This document shows, in pieces, positions 23,590 to 36,079 of a DNA stretch of 64,000 nt. Source of the stretch: Saccharum officinarum (Eukaryota > Streptophyta > Magnoliopsida > Poales > Poaceae); contig CM036160.1 in the NCBI GenBank assembly GCA_020631735.1, positions 114,620,680-114,684,679 of the forward strand, written 5' to 3'. The position numbers and the translations under genes are program-made. The first letter of the stretch is position 1. Each line of letters opens with the position of its first letter. The notes beneath the pieces are model-generated. The model searched no databases. It was not told where the DNA came from and saw only the letters and a program-made list of their open reading frames with translations.

Positions 23590-26500
23590 AATATTCCTCC
23601 GGTGGGCCAAGTTGGGTGCTTGATAGTGGATGCACCAATCATATGACCGGAGAGAAGAACATGTTCACCTCCTTTCAACCAAATCAAATCACAAGTGAAA
23701 GGATTGTCTTTGGTGATAATAGTATGGGGGACATTCTTGGTTTGGGTAAAATTGCTATCTCAAATGATAATTCTATTTCCAATGTATTACTTGTGGATTC
23801 GTTGGGATACAATTTGTTGTCCGTCTCACAACTTTGTGAGAAGGGTTACAATTGTCTCTTTACGGATAAGGGTGTAGAAGTCTCTAGAAGATCGGATTCC
23901 TCTATTGCTTTTACGGGTCAATTAAAGGGCAAGATCTACCTAGTTGATTTCTCATCTAGTAGAGTGGGGTCCGAGACTTGTTTAGTGGCAAAATCTAGCA
24001 TGGGCTGGTTATGGCATCGCTGACTAGCGCATGTTGGCATGAGGAACTTGGCCAACCTTCAAAGAGGCGAACACATCCTTGGACTAACAAATGTTTCTTT
24101 CGAGAAAGATAGAATTTGCAGTGCATGTCAAGCGGGTAAGCAAGTTGGAGCCAAACATCAACTAAGAACATCGTCACTACAACAAGGCCACTTGAGTTAC
24201 TTCACATGGATCTATTTGGACCCAATGCTTATATAAGCATTAGAGGTAACAAATATTGTTTTGTAATTGTTGATGATTTTTCTCGCTTCACTTAGGTGTT
24301 CTTTTTGAAAGATAAAAGCGAAACCCAAGGGATCTTCAAGAAATTTGCAAGGAGAGCTCAAAATGAGTTTGAGGTGAAGATCAATAAAGTGAGAAGTGAC
24401 AACGGGACGGAGTTTAGGAACACCAACATTGAAGCATTCCTTGATGAAGAAGGCATCAAGCATGAGTTTTTGGTTCCATACACTCCACAATAAAATGGTG
24501 TTGTGGAGAGGAAGAACCGAACGCTCATTGAAGTCGCAAGAGCAATGTTGGATGAGTACAAGATTTCAGAGAAAGATTGTTGGGCGGAAGCGGTTAACAT
24601 GGCATGTCATTCCATCAACCGCTTGTACCTCCACAAGATAAGGAACAAGACTGCCTACGAGCTTCTAACCAGTAAAAAGCCTAAGGTGGATTACTTTAGA
24701 GTTTTTGGATGCAAGTGTTTCATACTTAATAAAAAATCCAAAAGCTCTAAATTTGCACCAAAGGTTGATGAAGGGTTCTTACTTGGTTATGCTGCTAACG
24801 AACATGGCTACCGTGTTTTCAATGAGGCCACCGGCCAAATTGAAATAGCGGTAGACGTGACTTTTGATGAAAGCGACGGCTCTCAAAAGGAGCAAGTCAA
24901 TGCTGAAATTTTAGGTAAAGAAGAACCATCTCATCAAGTGATTAAGAAGCTTACCACCGGTGAAGTGAAACCCGTTGAAGATGAATATGATGATATGCAT
25001 GTGCAAATTCCTCATGATCCAAATATGCATCATGGGTCAACCAATGCCCATGGTGATGCTTCCACCTCAAGAAAGGGTCATGACTCAAGAGAACAAGCTA
25101 GGCAAGATCCACCACAAGCTCAAGGAGACAACCAAGGTGGTGATCAAGACAATCAAGATAATGAAGATGAAGATGATGGTCCAATCCAAACAAGAACAAT
25201 CATCCCTCACCCAAGAGTTCATCAATCCATTCAACGCGACCATCCTGTTGATAGCATATTGGGAGACATACAACGAGGGGTAACAACACACTCTCGTTTA
25301 GAAGCTTTTTGTGAGCATTACTCTTTTGTCTCTTCCAAATTGCTAGAAAAAGGTGGAGGATGCTTTGAAGGACCCGGATTGGGTGATGGCCATGCAAGAA
25401 AAGTTGAACAACTTCACTAGGAATGAAGTCTGGTCCTTGGTGGAAAGGCCTAATCAAAATGTGATAGGTACCAAGTGGGTCTTCTACAACAAAGAAGATG
25501 AGTATGGTGTGGTCACAAGGAATAAGGCACGGTTGGTAGCCAAAGGTTTCACTCAAATCGAAGGTTTGGATTTTGGGGAGACCTATGCACCTGTAGCTAG
25601 GCTTGAATCTATTCGCATATTACTTGCCTTTGCTACTCACCATGATTTCAAGTTGTTTCAAATGGACATGAAAAGTGCATTCCTCAATGGCCCCCTCTCT
25701 GAAACCATGTATGTGGAGCAACCACCGGGTTTTGAAGATCCACATCATCCCGACCACGTCTACAAGCTTGACAAAGTGCTCTATGGGCTTAAGCAAGCCC
25801 CTAGAGCTTGGTATGATTGTCTCAAGGACTTCCTACTCAAACAAGGGTTTGAGATTGGGAAGGCCGATCCTACTTTATTTACTCGCAAAGTCAATAATCA
25901 TATATTTATTTGCCAAATACATGTCGATGAAATTATATTTGGTAGTACTAATGTAGATTTTTGTGAGCAATTTAGTAGGATCATGACAAAAAGATTTGAG
26001 ATGTCCATGATGGGGGAGTTGACATACTTTCTTGGGTTTCAAATCAAGCAACTAAAGGATGGCATGTTCATAAGTCAAACCAAGTACACCACCGACATGC
26101 TAAAGAAGTTTGACATGGACAAGCCAAGCCCATTAAGACCCCAATGCCTACAACCGGACATCTCAACCTTGATGGAGACGGCAAGGCCGTAGATCAAAAG
26201 GTATATCGCTCCATGATTGGATCCTTGCTTTACCTTTGTGCATCTAGGCCCGATATTATGCTTAGCGTGTGCATGTGTGCAAGATTTCAATCCAATCCAA
26301 AAGAATGTCATCTCATGGCCGTTAAGAGAATTTTTCGGTATCTTGTGCTCACTCCTAGTCTTGGCTTGTGGTATCCTAAGGGCTCTACTTTCACTCTACT
26401 TGGCTATTCCGATTCGGATTATGCCGGTTGCAGGGTAGAGTGAAAGAGTACATCTGGGACATGCCAATTTCTTGGTAGGTCTTTGGTGTCATGGAGTTCT

Positions 26501-26872
26501 AAGAAGCAAAACTCTATTGCCTTATCCACCGCTGAGGGCGAGTATGTGGCGGCCGGCACTTGCTGTGCCCAACTGCTTTGGATGAAGCAAACCTTGAGAG
26601 ACTTTGGTTATGAGCAAAGTAAAATTCCTCTCTTATGTGACAATGAGGGAGCAATCAAGCTAGCTGACAATCTTGTAAACCACTCAAGAACAAAGCACAT
26701 AGACATTCACCATCACTTCTTGAGAGACCACCAAGCCAAAGGAGATATCGATGTGCAACATGTGAGAACCGAATTTCAGCTAGCCGATATCTTCACAAAG
26801 CCTCAAGATGAGTCAAGATTTTGTGCTTTAAGGCATGAGCTCAATATCATTGATTCTCGTAACATGGCTTGA
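23590..26872 (+). pseudogene. Element Y pol: protease, integrase, RT, RNase H
   Basis: Protease is marked by WVLDSGCTNHMTG (about 23610). Integrase follows with a HAVGMRNLANLQ-like zinc region (LAHVGMRNLANL, ICSACQAGKQVGAKH, 24030-24170), then core blocks VRSDNGTEF and NRTLIEVARAMLDE (24390-24560) and the C-terminus to about 25320. RT (25353-26150) has DWVMAMQEKLNNFTRNEV, DMKSAFLNGPLSETMYVEQP and the active-site box mutated from YVDD to HVDE. RNase H runs to 26872 (SDSDYAGC, ADIFTKPQDES). At least five stops or frameshifts (24021, 24295, 24492, about 25345, 26140) plus the altered catalytic Asp show it is inactive. Confidence 0.88.
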
Positions 26873-27754
26873 CATCTTGTGCACACTTGTATGCTTTAGA
26901 ATTGGATAAAACTCTTGTGAAAAGTTGTGTGAAACTTTCAAAACCTATTTTTCACAGCTCCAATGTGTCCATAGTTATGTACTGATTTCATGAAATCTGG
27001 ACATATTTGAGTTGGTTTGAGTATATCATATGGTTCACCACTTCTAGGTATGCTTCTCGCTGGTTTTTGGCCTCTACCGGAACTTCCGGTTGTGGCCCGG
27101 AACTTCCGGTTGTTCTATTTCTCTGCGCAAATCTAATCTGGCCTAGCCGACCAGAACTTCCGGTAACCCTCATCAGAACTTCCAGTAAGTCATTTTGACT
27201 GCGGTATAAAAGCGGGCCGTAGGGTTAAAATGAGATATTTCCATCCCTTCTCACCCCGACCGTTCTCCTGCTCTAACCGACGTCGGCGGCGGCGCCCTCA
27301 TCTTTCCCACCACCGATCTCCCTCCTCCTCCATTCTTTTTCAAATCCCTTTGAGGGGGAGCTTGCCCAAGCCTTGGAGATCGTCTTGGTGGTGTTGGTGG
27401 TTGCCAGGAGGGCTCGGCACACGTGGATTCAACCCCCACTCTTCAAGGAACAAGGTACCGGGACTTCGCACTCGATCTCCCAATGTACTTTGTTTTGGGT
27501 CGATTCCTTGCACGTGCTTGCTTTCTATAGTAAATACATGTTGTTTGGATGCCTTTTGCACAAGTTCCGTGGATGGATTCGTCGGGACACGACCACGTGC
27601 CGCGCACTGCCTTGGACCAGAACTTACGGTTCCGTGCACCGGAACTTCCGGTGGGCAGTGGACAACACGTGTTCGTGGCTCTGCTTGTCCGTCCATTTGC
27701 CGCATTCCATATATGTCATGTATGAGCCCTTCCTTGCCTTGTTTGTATCACAGT
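26873..27754 (+). other. Element Y spacer with CCGGAAGTTCCGG-type repeats
   Basis: Non-coding DNA between pol and the third ORF. It carries about six copies of the CCGGAACTTCCGG palindrome (27075-27185, 27615-27655), the same motif as in the LTRs, and a TATA-like GGTATAAAAGC at 27204. This may be an internal promoter for the third ORF; that is inference. Confidence 0.5.
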
Positions 27755-29623
27755 ATGGTTCATGCCAATCCTAACCGTGTCGCTCGTCCCCATCCTCAAA
27801 GTTTGGGGGATGGCGAGGAGGAACGTCCCTGTGGTAGTCGTGCTCGTCGTCCAAGCAATGCTCAGTCTTCTCAGCAGCAGCACGACAATGAAGAAGGTCC
27901 GTGGTTCTGCCCAGATCACTCTACCATCCCATGTCCTCCACCCTTACACCGTGATCAGGTTCATGATCCAGTGGCTCCTAGTGTGATTGATGTGAAGGGC
28001 TGTGCTATTGATCCGGGAGTTGTTCGCCACTCTCCGATTCACATTGGGGCTGCCACTATGAACCACATTCTCCAACAGTTTCCAGAACGTGCTCCTCGCA
28101 TCCATTGACCTCATGAGCCTGCTCATTGTGTTCCAAGGAGGTCCATCAACTACAAGGTACAATCCTCAGATATCAGGCGTATGCGGGAGGAGAATCCCTT
28201 TATGTGGTCAAAGTTTGAAGCTGTAGATGATCGCTTTTGGTCCCAATTCCACAATGACTACTATGAGTATGTCTGCATGAAGGATGGCATCCATGGTCTG
28301 ACTACACCCATCATTAACCATAAAGCACCAACTTTGAGCTCTCTACAGGGACACCATCATCCAGAGGTTGATGCTTTGAATGCCAAGCTAGAGGAGTGGC
28401 GCATCTTGCCACTCATGACCTTCAAGCATAGTTGGAACACAGAGATCATCTGCCAGTTTTGGGTGACAGTTTACATTGATCCATAGCACAAGGTACTTCA
28501 CTGGATGACAAACGGCCTTCACTACCACTGTGACTAGCGTCAGTTCTCTAGGCTCCTTAGGTTTGATCACCATGACCATGAGGCTCTTAGCTTGTATGAT
28601 CACTATCCCAATGGTGTTGGCAGGGCTGATTTCATTGAAGTCGGTATGTATGTTAATCCGGCGCAGGCTAATAGGAAGACAGTTGGTCTAAAGCCCTATT
28701 TCTATGTGCTCAACAATTTGCTCCGTGCTACTATTGATCCTAAGATTGGCGATTCCACTTCCATTCAGAATCATGCTCCTAGGATCCTAGTTTGCTTTGA
28801 ACTTGACAAGAGGTTCAGTGTGACAGATCTTCTGTGGTGTCACATTGACGAGGTGTCTTTGACTTCAACTCAATCTTTCCCTTATGCCCCTTACCTCATG
28901 TACATCATTGAGCAAGTCACCGGGTTTGACTTTCCTTGTGACATGAAGCATCTAGATTGGAATGTCAAATGTCTGCAGGCTCAATCAAGCAAAGGGAAAG
29001 GGAAGGCTACTGAAGCTAGTGACAGTGGTGCAGGATAGGATGATGAGGATGCTCCAGCAGCAGTGGAGGAGGATGATACCCCTCCTGTGGATCTTTTAGC
29101 TAGAGCCTCTAGAGGGCATGGGCGTGGGCATGGCCGTGGGTGTGGCCGTGGTCGTGGTCCCATGGATGCCACTCGCCATGCGCTTCAGAGGTTCATGTCT
29201 TACTTCTGCTATTGTCAGGCCAAGCAGGACAAACGCATGCGGCGTCTGGAGGAGAAGGCCGGTCTTCCTCCAGCTTCTCCTCTTCACCCCTTTGTAGATC
29301 CTTATGTGGAATATGACAACCTCTCTGGACAGCAGTTTGATGATGAGGAGCAGCATGACACGGAGGATTATCAGGAGTTTGAGTAGCAGCAGGGCTTTTA
29401 GCAGCCTAGTGCCTTTGATCCCACCTGTGGTGGTGGTATTCCTGCTGGCACCGAGTCTGGCTTTGCTTATCAGGACATCTTCAGTGGTGCAGATGATATT
29501 ACTCGGCTTTCTACCTCCCGTGCTACAGCTTTTGCCCCTCAGTTTGGGCAGTCCACTTCAGCAGTTCCTCTTGGCAAGAACAATCTGGTGGACTATGCTG
29601 CTAATGATGATGATGATGAGTAG
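27755..29623 (+). pseudogene. Element Y third ORF (putative plant transposon protein)
   Basis: This downstream ORF starts at ATG 27755 (MVHANPNRVARP) and stays in one frame for 623 codons to TAG 29621-29623, broken by about six in-frame stops. It contains FMWSKFEAVDDRFWSQFHND, VNPAQANRKTVGLKPYFYVLN and FELDKRFSVTDLLWCHIDEV. These match, in my recollection, the plant transposon protein domain found beside grass SIRE pol genes. An RGHGRGHGRGCGRGRG motif (about 29110) suggests nucleic-acid binding. No membrane segments were seen, so I do not call it env. Every readable stop fits CAG to TAG or CGA to TGA. Confidence 0.7.
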
Positions 29624-30215
29624 ATCCCTCGCTGCCTTTGCCCCTTGGAGCCTCTCGGAGCCTACCCTTTTTGGCATTTGATGCCAAAGGGGGAGTGTTA
29701 GACTTTTTATCTTGATGTAATAGGGGTAGTTAAAAATTTCGTTATGTAATAACTTAATCTCGTGTGGTGAACCATGTGGTAAACTTGAACTATGTGTGTG
29801 TGATGGTTGAGTGTAGGCTAAAACATTTATGCTTAATGTCTATCTTAGCTTGTTTAGCCTTTTGTGTTGAAGCTTATGGTGGTTGTTTATTTAAGAATTG
29901 TTATGTTGAGTTTAAGTCCTTTTCTTTCTTGCATAACCATTCAAGTTCTCTTGATTTATTCTTATGATATAACTTGTCATATGCATCACCGTTTTATTAT
30001 TTCACACACACTTAGGCACCCCACGGATTGCAAAATTTAGGGGGAGCTTATTCTTAATGTATGCAATCTTGACTTAAATCAAGATTTGAAATTTCAAATC
30101 CTATGCATACATTAAGGGGGAGCTCAACTTGAATTTTTGGAATTCAAAAGCTTCAATTCTTTCTATCTATTGTAAGCCTAAATTGGTTGTCATCAATTAC
30201 CAAAAAGAGGGAGTT

Positions 30216-31726
30216 TGTAAGTGCATTTGCCTCCGGTGTGGATTTTGGATAATTAATGACAATCAAATTAGGGACTAACATATTTATCAAGTGTAATCTA
30301 CAGGTGTTAGTCCATTGATGGAATTGAAAGAGAATATTTGGTGAATTATAGCACCCTAAATTTTGATGGACAAAAGACGCTTCGACTCAAGGGCTTCAAC
30401 ACCATTTATTTTGATTTGAGTCGTAGGCAACGCCGCACTATCAAGAGGGATACAAATCTAGTTGGCAAAATGGGGATATAAAGTGCTCTATTCGAAGGTT
30501 AGTAGGCTGGAGAGACGTGCACCGAAAGTTTCGGTGAGCAGCACTGGAAGTTCTGGTCGCTGGCGCCCGCGCGTGTCTATGTGCGAGTATTTTGTTTCGG
30601 TCTCCGTCCAGAAGTTCCGGTACTCACAGGAAGTTCCGGTCAGGCACCGAAAGTTCTAGTTGGTGCAGTTTGCGCGCACGCTCGCGTGTGAGAGAATTGT
30701 TTCGGGTTTCACCCGGAAGTTCCGATACGGACCGGAAGTTTCGGTCCTGGAACCGGAAGTTCTGGTGAACCCGAGTTGACTGACAAGCCCAACGGTCTGA
30801 TCTCGTTTGACCAGAAGTTCCGGTGGCTTCCACCAGAACTTCCGGTGGCTCATCCGAGCCCGAGTATATAAGATACTCACCTCATTTCTAATAGTTGCCC
30901 GAGCTTTGCACATTGATTTCTGCTCTCCCAACTATCTTCAAGTTGTGACTCACCCACTCTCTCTCCCCCTTTGCCTCCAAGCTTCAATCTTCGATTGTTT
31001 GAGCTAGGGACATGAGATTTAAGAGCGGGAGCATTGATCTTTGACTTGAGCACTTGGATTCTTTGTCTTGCCGGCTTGATTTGTGTTTGTTTCTCTTGGG
31101 TTCTTGGAACCCTAGCCGGCTAGGCGTTCTTCGTGGTTGCTCGTGTTGATTCATTTGTGAGGGCACCCCGAAGTGTTTGTATCACCCTTTGATCCTTAGT
31201 GGAAATCTCAAGCTAACCTTCATGGTTGCTTGAGGGAGGAGACCTTAGTGGTCGGACCTTCGTGGTCACCTCAACAACGAGGAAGTAGGAACTCCTTAGT
31301 GGGGATTACCGAACCTCGATAAAAATAGCTTGTCTTGCTGTGGCGGTAGCATTGACTACCCTTTGTTCTTGTGTTCTTGTTGTTCTTCCTCTCTACCCCA
31401 TCCTTTTAGGTGGGAGGTCCCGATCTACGGTTTGGTGTGGTGCCAAGCCTTGAGGAGTTCAACATATTCATCAACAAACTCTAGGAGGGTGCGGTAACAC
31501 TTGGATCTAAAATCCCAACTCGATTCACTTTGATTTCGTAGCTCATTTAGGGCACCAGAAGTTCTGGAGGTCTGCACCGGAAGTTCTAGTCCCCCTAACC
31601 GGAACTTCCAATCCAGACCATCGGAACTTCCGACCTGGTATTTAACTTCTGCAAATTCGAGTTTGTGAGTTTTAGGTTTTGCAAAAAGGCCTATTCACCC
31701 CCCTCTAGGCCAATTAGGTCCTTTCA
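30216..31726 (+). repeat. 3' LTR of element Y
   Basis: This 1,511-bp LTR starts TGTAAGTGCATT and ends CCTTTCA, followed by AGTCA. The TATA box TATATAAG is near 30865. It shares the palindrome array of the 5' LTR with different point changes, mostly transitions. The polypurine tract lies immediately upstream. Confidence 0.93.
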
Positions 31727-31731
31727 AGTCA

Positions 31732-32759
31732 TAATTTACATGTTCTAGGCTCATTCATGAAAATCAAATGAATTTGAAGTTTATATGGTGCCACTATTGT
31801 TTCCATGTCTTGTATGATCTAGTGGTAGCATATAACTTGTTTGAGAGCTTGTGATCCTAAGTGTTTGATCTAGATAACTTGTTTAAGTATTTGCTTCAAC
31901 ATGGTGCATGATAACCCTTCTAGTGAGGTGTGAAGAAGCTTGCCCTTGGATCAAACCGAAGCATTTCACCTATGCAAGCAATCTAGGTTGAACCGCAAAC
32001 TTGACCCTCACCCCATAATTCAACATGATAATCTATCTAAAATTTGGTCCCTTGTGGTCATTGGTGCCAAAGGGGGAGAAAATGTTGTTCACAAAAATAG
32101 ATTCTAAAGTGGGAGAAAACCTAAAGGGGAGAATTGATAAAAGAAGGGGATCAACTAAAATTTTGAGCACACAAGTAAGGGGAGCAAGCTGTTAAACATG
32201 AATGTTGCATTTCCATGTGCACTTCATATGTATGATGCATAGTTATGCATTTCTTTTTGTCCGATACATTGCTTGTGTGGTGACTTGCCTGTATAATTTG
32301 AATGGTATATTGAGGTACTAGCATAAATAGGAAGCAGTTAGATTTTTCTTGCTTCATATTTTTCAAAGTGGTACTAGATCCTTGCTCATAATGTTGATCT
32401 CACAAGATTTCTAGTTATGTTTGTGCTTTTCCAAGTGGTATCTAACTACACAAGGTGCTATGATGGTGTTTATCGCTACTCCGATGGTATCATGCTTCAA
32501 AGGTCTATAATCTAAAACACTTAGCACCTATTTGTAGTCAATGCTCCTATATTTTCCTATCTAAGCATGTATGCTTCCTAAATCCAAACATATAGCATAC
32601 ATGTAGGGGGAGCCATTGCTATCAATTTGAATTCATGATTACTTGTCCGTATTTCTTACACATGGTAATATACTTGGACAATGTGACATGGGTTCAATTA
32701 AAATTTTATCATAATATCTTTGTGAAAGGGTTGTCACCAATTACCAACAAGGGGGAGAT
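31732..32759 (+). other. 3' internal non-coding part of element X
   Basis: This continues X after the Y insertion. It contains repeated GGGGGAG patches (32050, 32115, 32610, 32750) typical of the 3' untranslated part of SIRE-type elements. It ends in AACAAGGGGGAGAT, the polypurine tract before the X LTR. No coding frame was found. Confidence 0.65.
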
Positions 32760-34772
32760 TGAAAGCTCTATGTTTGGTGTTGGTAATTAGTGACAATGCC
32801 TAAGTACTAATCATATGCCTAAGTTGTATATAGCATATGAGGATTAGTACATTCCAAGGTTGGTGGCAAGATGGACATGGTGATCATGATGGCCACACTT
32901 GGATTTGGACGCAACCCTACGTGATTAAGGCAAAGGTATATGCTTAAGGGTTGTGTTTTAGTAACCAAGACACCTAGTGGGTGTGGTTACATTATAGGAT
33001 AGATAGTCATACTATAAAGAGGGGAATGACGTGGCTATTGAACTCCTAAGTGCCTCTAGGTGTGCATTTCATAATCATATGCATTTGGATAGAACTAATA
33101 ACACCTCGAAAAATGATTGTGAAAATGCTAACACACTCACACATGACGTGATTACTTGGTGGTGTTAGCATTTTTTGCGATGGCATTGGAGTTTGAGCGG
33201 TAGAGAGGATTTGGGGTCCTCTCTCCCTCCCGCCGAGCTTGCGAGGCGGGATTCAGGCGTTTTCGAGGAATTAAAACGCCTATTTTCCTTTACGCCAATG
33301 TCGAGTTTTGGAGGTGTTGTCACATGTTGTTTCACGAGCTAAAACATGTGCTAAAGTGACACGCATACTTAGTCTAGCTCATATGTGAAAGGGTGAATCA
33401 AACGGAGGCGAACGGAGGTTACAGTGGTGACCGGACGCTGGACCGGACGCGGTCTCTGTGTAATCGGACGCGTCCGGTCAGTGCTCAGCGTGTGTCCGTG
33501 TCTCGGTTCTCTGATTAGACGCGGTGGCATGTCCAGTCACAGTCGACTGAACGCGTCTGGTCGTTGTGGGAGCTTACTAGACTCCAACCGGACGCTGGCA
33601 CTGTGGCGTCCGGTTCATCTAGCGTGCGCATCTGGTCGCTGTTTCGCTGGAGCGTTGCTCGGCTTGACCAGCGCGTCTGGTCAGTTACGGGACCAGCGCG
33701 TCCGGTCGAGCATCGCGTGTCCGATCAATTTCAACCAGCGTGTCTGGTCGTGCTTCGCGCTTGGGTGGTGTACGCACCTGCGCGTCCAGTCAGTCTGAGC
33801 AGCGCGTCCGGTCAACGTGACTGCAGCGTTTTCAAGTGCCTAACGGCTCTATTCGAAGGGGTACGTCTATAAATACTCATTGGCCGGCTCAAGGCTCTCT
33901 CTCTTGCACTCTTTGACATACTTGTGAGCACTTTGAGCTAAGCAACTCCCCTCCCACTCATCTCTCTTGCTTCTTTGCATATTCAAAGTGAGATTGAGTG
34001 ATCCAAGTGCATTTGCATTATGAGATTGCATCTAGTTAGCACTTGGTGGTTGATTTGCTGTGGAATTCTTGTTTCTCTTGGTGGTTGCCGCCACCTAGAC
34101 GGCTTGGAGCAGCTTGGAGGCATTGGCAAGAGTTGGTGATTGTTCTTGGCCACCTCCGGTGATTGTGAGGGGTTTGTGCCTACCTCGGCGAAGCGCTAAA
34201 GGCAACGTTAGTGGATTGCTCGTGTCATTTGCAACCTTTTGTCATTTGGTAGGTTCTTGTGGCGCCTTTTGAGAGGCTCGGTGTGTGACCGATTAGCCAC
34301 CGAACCACATGGTGAAGAGGGACACAACGGGGACTAGCGTGCCGGCAAGCACATGAACCTCGGGATAAATCTTGTGTCATCACTTTCTTATTGTGACTAA
34401 TTGATCTCGTTGGTTATGTTTTGTGGAATTCATCTCTTGATCATATTGATTGGTTGGCTCAATACTTCACCCCTCGGTGATACCCTCCTAACTCTCTCTT
34501 GTATTAATTCCTTAGTTACCTTGCTAGCTTGTTAGCGTAGCTCTTAGCTTGTGTAGCTAGTTAGCTTTAGTTGTAGCAAAGTTATGCGGTTTGACTTGTG
34601 CGGTTGAGTGAAAATATACTAGAATTGTGAATTAGATAGGTGGCTTGCAAACACCCCGTAGGCTAAGCAAAACTCGCATCTCGCTATTTGTTATATTGAT
34701 AAACTTGTTTAGCTTGTCTTTGTAGAATTTTTTAAAGGCTATTCATCCCCCTCTAGCCATCAAGACCTTTCA
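32760..34772 (+). repeat. 3' LTR of element X
   Basis: This 2,013-bp LTR runs from TGAAAGCTCTATG to GACCTTTCA. U3 (33420-33830) holds many GCGTCCGGTC units, some paired as CCGGACGCGTCCGG. A TATA-like box TCTATAAATAC lies near 33868, followed by the GGCCGGCTC segment also found in the solo LTR at 41669-43515. Short open frames in the GC-rich array (33424-33872) are compositional. Confidence 0.85.
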
Positions 34773-36079
34773 ACAAGCTAGTAGAGGTAGGGAAAAGGGT
34801 GCGGGCAGGTGCAGGGACTCACCACGAGCTTGACTGGGTAGCAGGACGCGGTGAAAAAAGAGCAAAGGAGTATCATCGTTGTCACGGGTGGCGGCGGTGA
34901 TGTGAACACGGCGACAAGCACGCGTTCAGAGAGCTACGACATGGTAGAAGTGCAATGGTCGAGGCCGATGAGCTTTTGCGGTTGTTGACGGAGCTGACAC
35001 GCGCAACAGCCGGGCTAGCGGCTCACTAAAGCGTCCTGGCCACTGCGATAGGGTGCGTGGTGGCGCTACAACCGGCTGTGAGGGAGAAGGTTGCGTGTGG
35101 TAGCTCTAGGCAGCTAGAGGCGAGGCGAGCTGGCTTGGGGGAAGCGCAAGAGCGAGGTGGAGCAGTTGGCGGGAGGAATTGGAGCGGAACGCAATGAGCA
35201 CGATGAATTCGAAAGTCACGACATGGTCACCGGCGGTGAGCAAAGGAGAAGAAAGAGGATGGCAACGTTCGGCTTTGGATAAAACAACACGGGTGATTCT
35301 TCTCGGTCTCCAGCTCCTGCATGTTCGCGCGCGCTCGAGCGGTGAAGTATAGTGGCGGCGGCGGGAGGAGGTGAAGCAGACAGGGGAGCACCTCGGTCCG
35401 CCTTGCAACATTGGGCCATGTTGCAATGTTGCACAACTTTGTTTCAGCCCCTTCTTTCTTCCTTTTCTCCCAAATCCAAGCAGAAACATGAAAAAACTCT
35501 AAACATAAAAGTTGTGCGCCTCGAGTTGATCTCCAACTTTGTTTTTAGAACCACCTTCAAATTCTGTCCGGATTTTGAAATTTGAATTTGGGGAAGAAAA
35601 GGGATATTTTGAATTTAAGTTTTTGGAAAATAATTTGTTTAACAACTTTGGACTACAACTTCTATTTTAACAAACTTTTATTTCATTAAGTATATTCTCA
35701 TAAATAAAAACATAAAGAACCCTAATGATACTTATAACAACATTCCAAGAAATATAAAGACCATGGTATAGAAAATATGTGAAATACTTATATGAAACAT
35801 ATGAACATACAATAAGCAACCCATGAAACATTACTTCGAAACACATGAAACATGGCAATGCAATAAGAAACACTTTGAAACATTATATGAAACACCTCAT
35901 AAGCAACATGGACATACTCTTATTTGAAACAGTACTATGCAACATACAAACATGACATATGAAGCATATGCATGCTATACTTGAAATATATGGTGCATTT
36001 ATGCAACAATGCTTTGGTGTTTATGTATGAAGATGTTCATGACCAAGGTTTAGTTGCTTTTAACATCTGGGATGTTACA
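34773..36079 (-). repeat. Probable LTR or LTR fragment of another retroelement
   Basis: On the minus strand this begins TGTAACATCCCAGATG, a common start of grass gypsy LTRs. It runs through AT-rich repeats (AAACATATGAAACA-like, 35730-35990) and a CAAATTTCAAAAT block, then GC-rich DNA to the edge of the X LTR. I cannot place the other terminus or a target duplication. There is no coding content. Confidence 0.4.

Larger units (their letters stand above)
19579..31726 (+). mobile_element. Copia element Y (SIRE/Maximus type) with LTRs and an extra ORF
   Basis: A 5' LTR (19579-21079) and a 3' LTR (30216-31726) both start TGTAAGTGCATT and end CCTTTCA. The flanking 5-bp duplication is AGTCA (19574-19578 and 31727-31731). 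A primer-binding site TGGTATCAAAGC (21082-21093) follows the 5' LTR, matching the usual initiator-Met tRNA site with one difference. A polypurine tract AAAAAGAGGGAG (30202-30213) precedes the 3' LTR. Between them are gag, protease, integrase, RT, RNase H and a third ORF, the gene order of SIRE/Maximus elements. Many frameshifts and stops make it non-autonomous. Confidence 0.92.
17706..34772 (+). mobile_element. Copia element X (SIRE-like), 5'-truncated, split by element Y
   Basis: X consists of the C-terminal half of pol (17752-19476), a 3' internal part (19477-19578 and 31732-32759) ending in a polypurine tract AACAAGGGGGAGAT, and a 3' LTR (32760-34772). The 12.1-kb element Y interrupts it with an AGTCA duplication. 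No 5' LTR, gag, protease or integrase of X is present, so it is truncated at about 17706. Its LTR is the same family as the solo LTR at 41669-43515. A 79-bp spaced duplication of ATCAAGTCCAAATGCTTCAA (17723 and 17802) lies near its broken left end. Confidence 0.8.

Noticed and set aside
27230..27754. N-terminal extension of the third ORF of element Y
   Set aside because: The first 175 codons are Arg/Pro/Ser-rich, overlap LTR-like palindromes and a TATA-like box; the conserved part begins at 27755.
27755..29623. Calling the third ORF of element Y an envelope gene
   Set aside because: I see no signal peptide, membrane segment or fusion-type pattern; the RG-rich motif points to nucleic-acid binding.
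33424..33872. Plus-strand open frames with repeated RPV/RVW residues
   Set aside because: They arise from the GCGTCCGGTC repeat array of the X LTR, not from selection on protein.
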